Assembly (NCBI RefSeq): GCF_009498035.1
Contig: NZ_CP034550.1
Location: 806,001-870,000, forward strand
Direction of reading: 5' to 3'
Source: Saccharothrix syringae
GTDB lineage: Bacteria > Actinomycetota > Actinomycetes > Mycobacteriales > Pseudonocardiaceae
Length of the DNA stretch: 64,000 nucleotides
This document shows positions 62,373-64,000 of the stretch, piece by piece (the first letter of the stretch is position 1; each line of letters begins with the position of its first letter). Below the pieces are notes generated by a model, which made no database searches, was not told the origin of the DNA, and worked only from the letters and a program-made list of their open reading frames with translations. The position numbers and the translations under genes are program-made.

Positions 62373-63856
62373 GGCAGCGCCACCACCCGGTCCACCCCAC
62401 CGAGCAGCGCGGGCCGGTGCGCCACCACCAGCGCCGTCCGCCCGGCCGACAACCGCGCGACCGCCCGCAGCACCGCCTCCTCGGTCCCGCCGTCCAACCG
62501 GGATGTCGGCTCGTCCAGCAGCAGCATCCGCGCGTCCACCCGCACCAGCGCCCGGGCCAGCGCGACCCGCTGCCGCTCACCCGAGGACAGCGCGTGCGAG
62601 GCGCCCACCAGGTGCCCCAGCCCCACCGCGCGAGCCGCCCCGAGCACGTCGCCGGGCCCGCCGAGCGCGATGGTGTCGGCGACCGTGCCGGGGAACGGCG
62701 TCGGCCGCTGCGGCACCCACGCCACCTGCGCCAGCCACGACTCGCGGTCCACCCCGCGCAGGTCCACCCCGCCCACCAGCACCCGCCCGGACGCGGGCAC
62801 GACGAACCCCAGCAGCACCCGCAGCAGCGTGGACTTGCCCGCGCCGCTCGGCCCGACCAGCGCCACCCGCTCGCCGGGCGCGATCCGCAGCGACACCTCG
62901 GGCAGCGGGTCGCGCCCGGGGTGCCGCACCACGACCCGGTCCACCACGACCTCGGCGGTGCGCAGGTCCGGTGCCCGGGTGCCGCCGACCGACACCACCG
63001 GCCGGTGCGCGGCCGCCAGCACGGCCAGGCCCTCGGCCGAGGCGTGGAACTGCGCGCCGGCCGCCCGCAGCGGCAGGTACGCCTCGGGTGCCAGCAGCAG
63101 CACCAGCAGCGCCACGTGGAGGGTCACGCCGCCGTGCAGCAGCCGCAGGCCCACGGGCACCGCCACCAGCGCCACGGACAGCGTCGCCACCAGTTCCAGG
63201 ACCAGCGCGGACAGGAACGCCACGCGCAGCGCGCGCAGGGTCGCCGACGCGTGCGCGCCCGCCATCTCCCGCACGGTCCGGGCCTGGGCCGCCGCCCGCC
63301 CGAACAGCCGCAGCGTGCCCAGGCCGCGCACCACGTCCAGGAAGTGCCCGCCGACCACGGCCAGCCCGGCCCACTGCTCGCGCGTCCGGTCGCGGGTGTG
63401 CAGGCCGACCAGCGCGGCGAAGACCGGCACCAGCGGCAGCGTGGCCAGCACCACCAGCGCCGAGGACAGGTCGGCGAACGACAGCCGGGCCACCACCGCG
63501 ACCGGCACCACCGCGGCCACCGCGAGCTGCGGCAGGTACCCGGCGAAGTACGGCTCGACCGCGTCCAGGCCCCTCACCACCAGCGTGACCACCGACCCGG
63601 CCGGTTCGCCCGTGCCGCACGCCCCGCGCAGCACCCGCTTGCGCAGCCCGGCCTTCACCGCGGTGGCGGCGCGTTGCGCGAACACCCGACCCGCCCACAC
63701 CACGAGCGCCCGGCCCACGGCCGCCGCCGCGAGCCACCACGGCGGGCCGCCCGTCAGCACGGCTGCCAGCGCCTCCGCCTGGGCGAGCACGACCGCGGCG
63801 GTGACCACCGCCAGGGCGGTCAGCGCGACCGGGTACCGCCGGTCAACGTGGGACAC
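62369..63856 (-). CDS. cydD: CydD, ABC exporter subunit for cytochrome bd assembly
   Basis: 495 residues; GTG 63856 overlaps the end of cydB by 14 bases. Membrane domain about 1-290 (GLRKRVLRGACGTGEPAGSVVTLVVRGLDAVEPYFAGYLPQL is CydD-like), ATPase domain with Walker A GPSGAGKST, Q-loop WVPQRPTPFPGTVADTI, signature ALSSGERQRVALARAL, and MLLLDEPTSRLD. Partner of CydC as a heterodimer. Confidence 0.9.
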   Translation of the reverse strand: MSHVDRRYPVALTALAVVTAAVVLAQAEALAAVLTGGPPWWLAAAAVGRALVVWAGRVFAQRAATAVKAGLRKRVLRGACGTGEPAGSVVTLVVRGLDAVEPYFAGYLPQLAVAAVVPVAVVARLSFADLSSALVVLATLPLVPVFAALVGLHTRDRTREQWAGLAVVGGHFLDVVRGLGTLRLFGRAAAQARTVREMAGAHASATLRALRVAFLSALVLELVATLSVALVAVPVGLRLLHGGVTLHVALLVLLLAPEAYLPLRAAGAQFHASAEGLAVLAAAHRPVVSVGGTRAPDLRTAEVVVDRVVVRHPGRDPLPEVSLRIAPGERVALVGPSGAGKSTLLRVLLGFVVPASGRVLVGGVDLRGVDRESWLAQVAWVPQRPTPFPGTVADTIALGGPGDVLGAARAVGLGHLVGASHALSSGERQRVALARALVRVDARMLLLDEPTSRLDGGTEEAVLRAVARLSAGRTALVVAHRPALLGGVDRVVALP

Positions 63857-64000
63857 GCCGCACCCACCAGGTCGTCCACTGGAACAGCAGCACCAGCGGC
63901 AGCACCACCAGCGCCGCCCAGCCCAGCGGGCGCAGCGTGCCCGGCCCGGCCATCGCCGCCACGCCCACCACGTCCCGCGCCCCGAACACCGCCACCACCG
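63843..64000 (-). CDS. cydB: cytochrome bd ubiquinol oxidase subunit II, C-terminal end
   Basis: Only the last 52 residues are in the window, read from the right edge: an ALVVLPLVLLFQWTTWWVRR-type final membrane helix and short basic end (RVPR, stop at 63843). Position before cydD and the Trp-rich last helix identify CydB. cydA should lie beyond the edge. Confidence 0.8.
   Translation of the reverse strand, partial: VVAVFGARDVVGVAAMAGPGTLRPLGWAALVVLPLVLLFQWTTWWVRRVPR

Overview
The window is very GC-rich chromosomal DNA with GTG/TTG starts and many 4-base start/stop overlaps. It comes from a mycothiol-producing actinomycete. Gene content and order point to the Pseudonocardiaceae (Saccharothrix, Actinosynnema or Lentzea type); this is inference from family knowledge, not a database result. 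Several blocks follow the Mycobacterium tuberculosis order around Rv1099-Rv1207 as I remember it: glpX, xseB/xseA, lipid-droplet protein, ispH, DUF6542 protein, ychF; then typA and an LpqW-like lipoprotein; then mshB, its membrane neighbour, fdxA, dapC; then dapD, dapE, LOG proteins, folP2. Accessory genes are inserted between these blocks.

Layout. 1-5.4 kb: a secreted serine protease (runs off the left edge), GlpX, exonuclease VII and IspH. 5.4-10.7 kb: accessory block with a double TetR regulator, two small unknown genes, an ABC exporter and a TIR-domain protein. 10.7-24.3 kb: SbcCD with a coupled membrane protein, RmuC, a DUF6542 protein, alkylation repair (Ogt, Ada-AlkA), YchF, a Uma2 nuclease, a Doc-type toxin-antitoxin pair and an XRE/DUF5753 regulator. 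24.3-35.4 kb: a GT87 mannosyltransferase, a pterin dehydratase, a TPP riboswitch with the thiamine importer thiBPQ, and a LolA-like protein plus ABC exporter divergent from a two-component system. 35.6-44.5 kb: a Nudix enzyme, an auxiliary-type TrpRS behind a leader-peptide attenuator, an iron-box-preceded Cys-rich microprotein, TypA and two family-5 solute-binding proteins. 44.6-48.8 kb: a dppBCDF-type peptide importer. 49.1-57 kb: MshB, ferredoxin, DapC/DapD/DapE and two LOG proteins. 57-64 kb: an AlkZ/HTH_42-type protein, a DUF3224 protein, a secreted CocE-like hydrolase, FolP2 and the end of a cydB-cydD-cydC operon in which cydC carries a frameshift.

How parts work together. DapC, DapD and DapE make meso-diaminopimelate by the succinylase route. 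SbcCD, RmuC, exonuclease VII, Ogt and Ada-AlkA form a genome-maintenance group. ThiBPQ is switched by thiamine pyrophosphate, and TrpRS by ribosome stalling at two tandem Trp codons.

The strongest non-textbook signals are regulatory or structural: the trpS attenuator; two large palindromic arrays with an exact 22-nt period at convergent gene ends; an iron-box match in front of a 43-residue Cys-rich gene; paired 11-bp-spaced direct repeats in front of the response regulator; and many start codons 6-8 nt behind a -10 element, which implies widespread leaderless translation. No rRNA, tRNA, CRISPR array or insertion sequence was seen.
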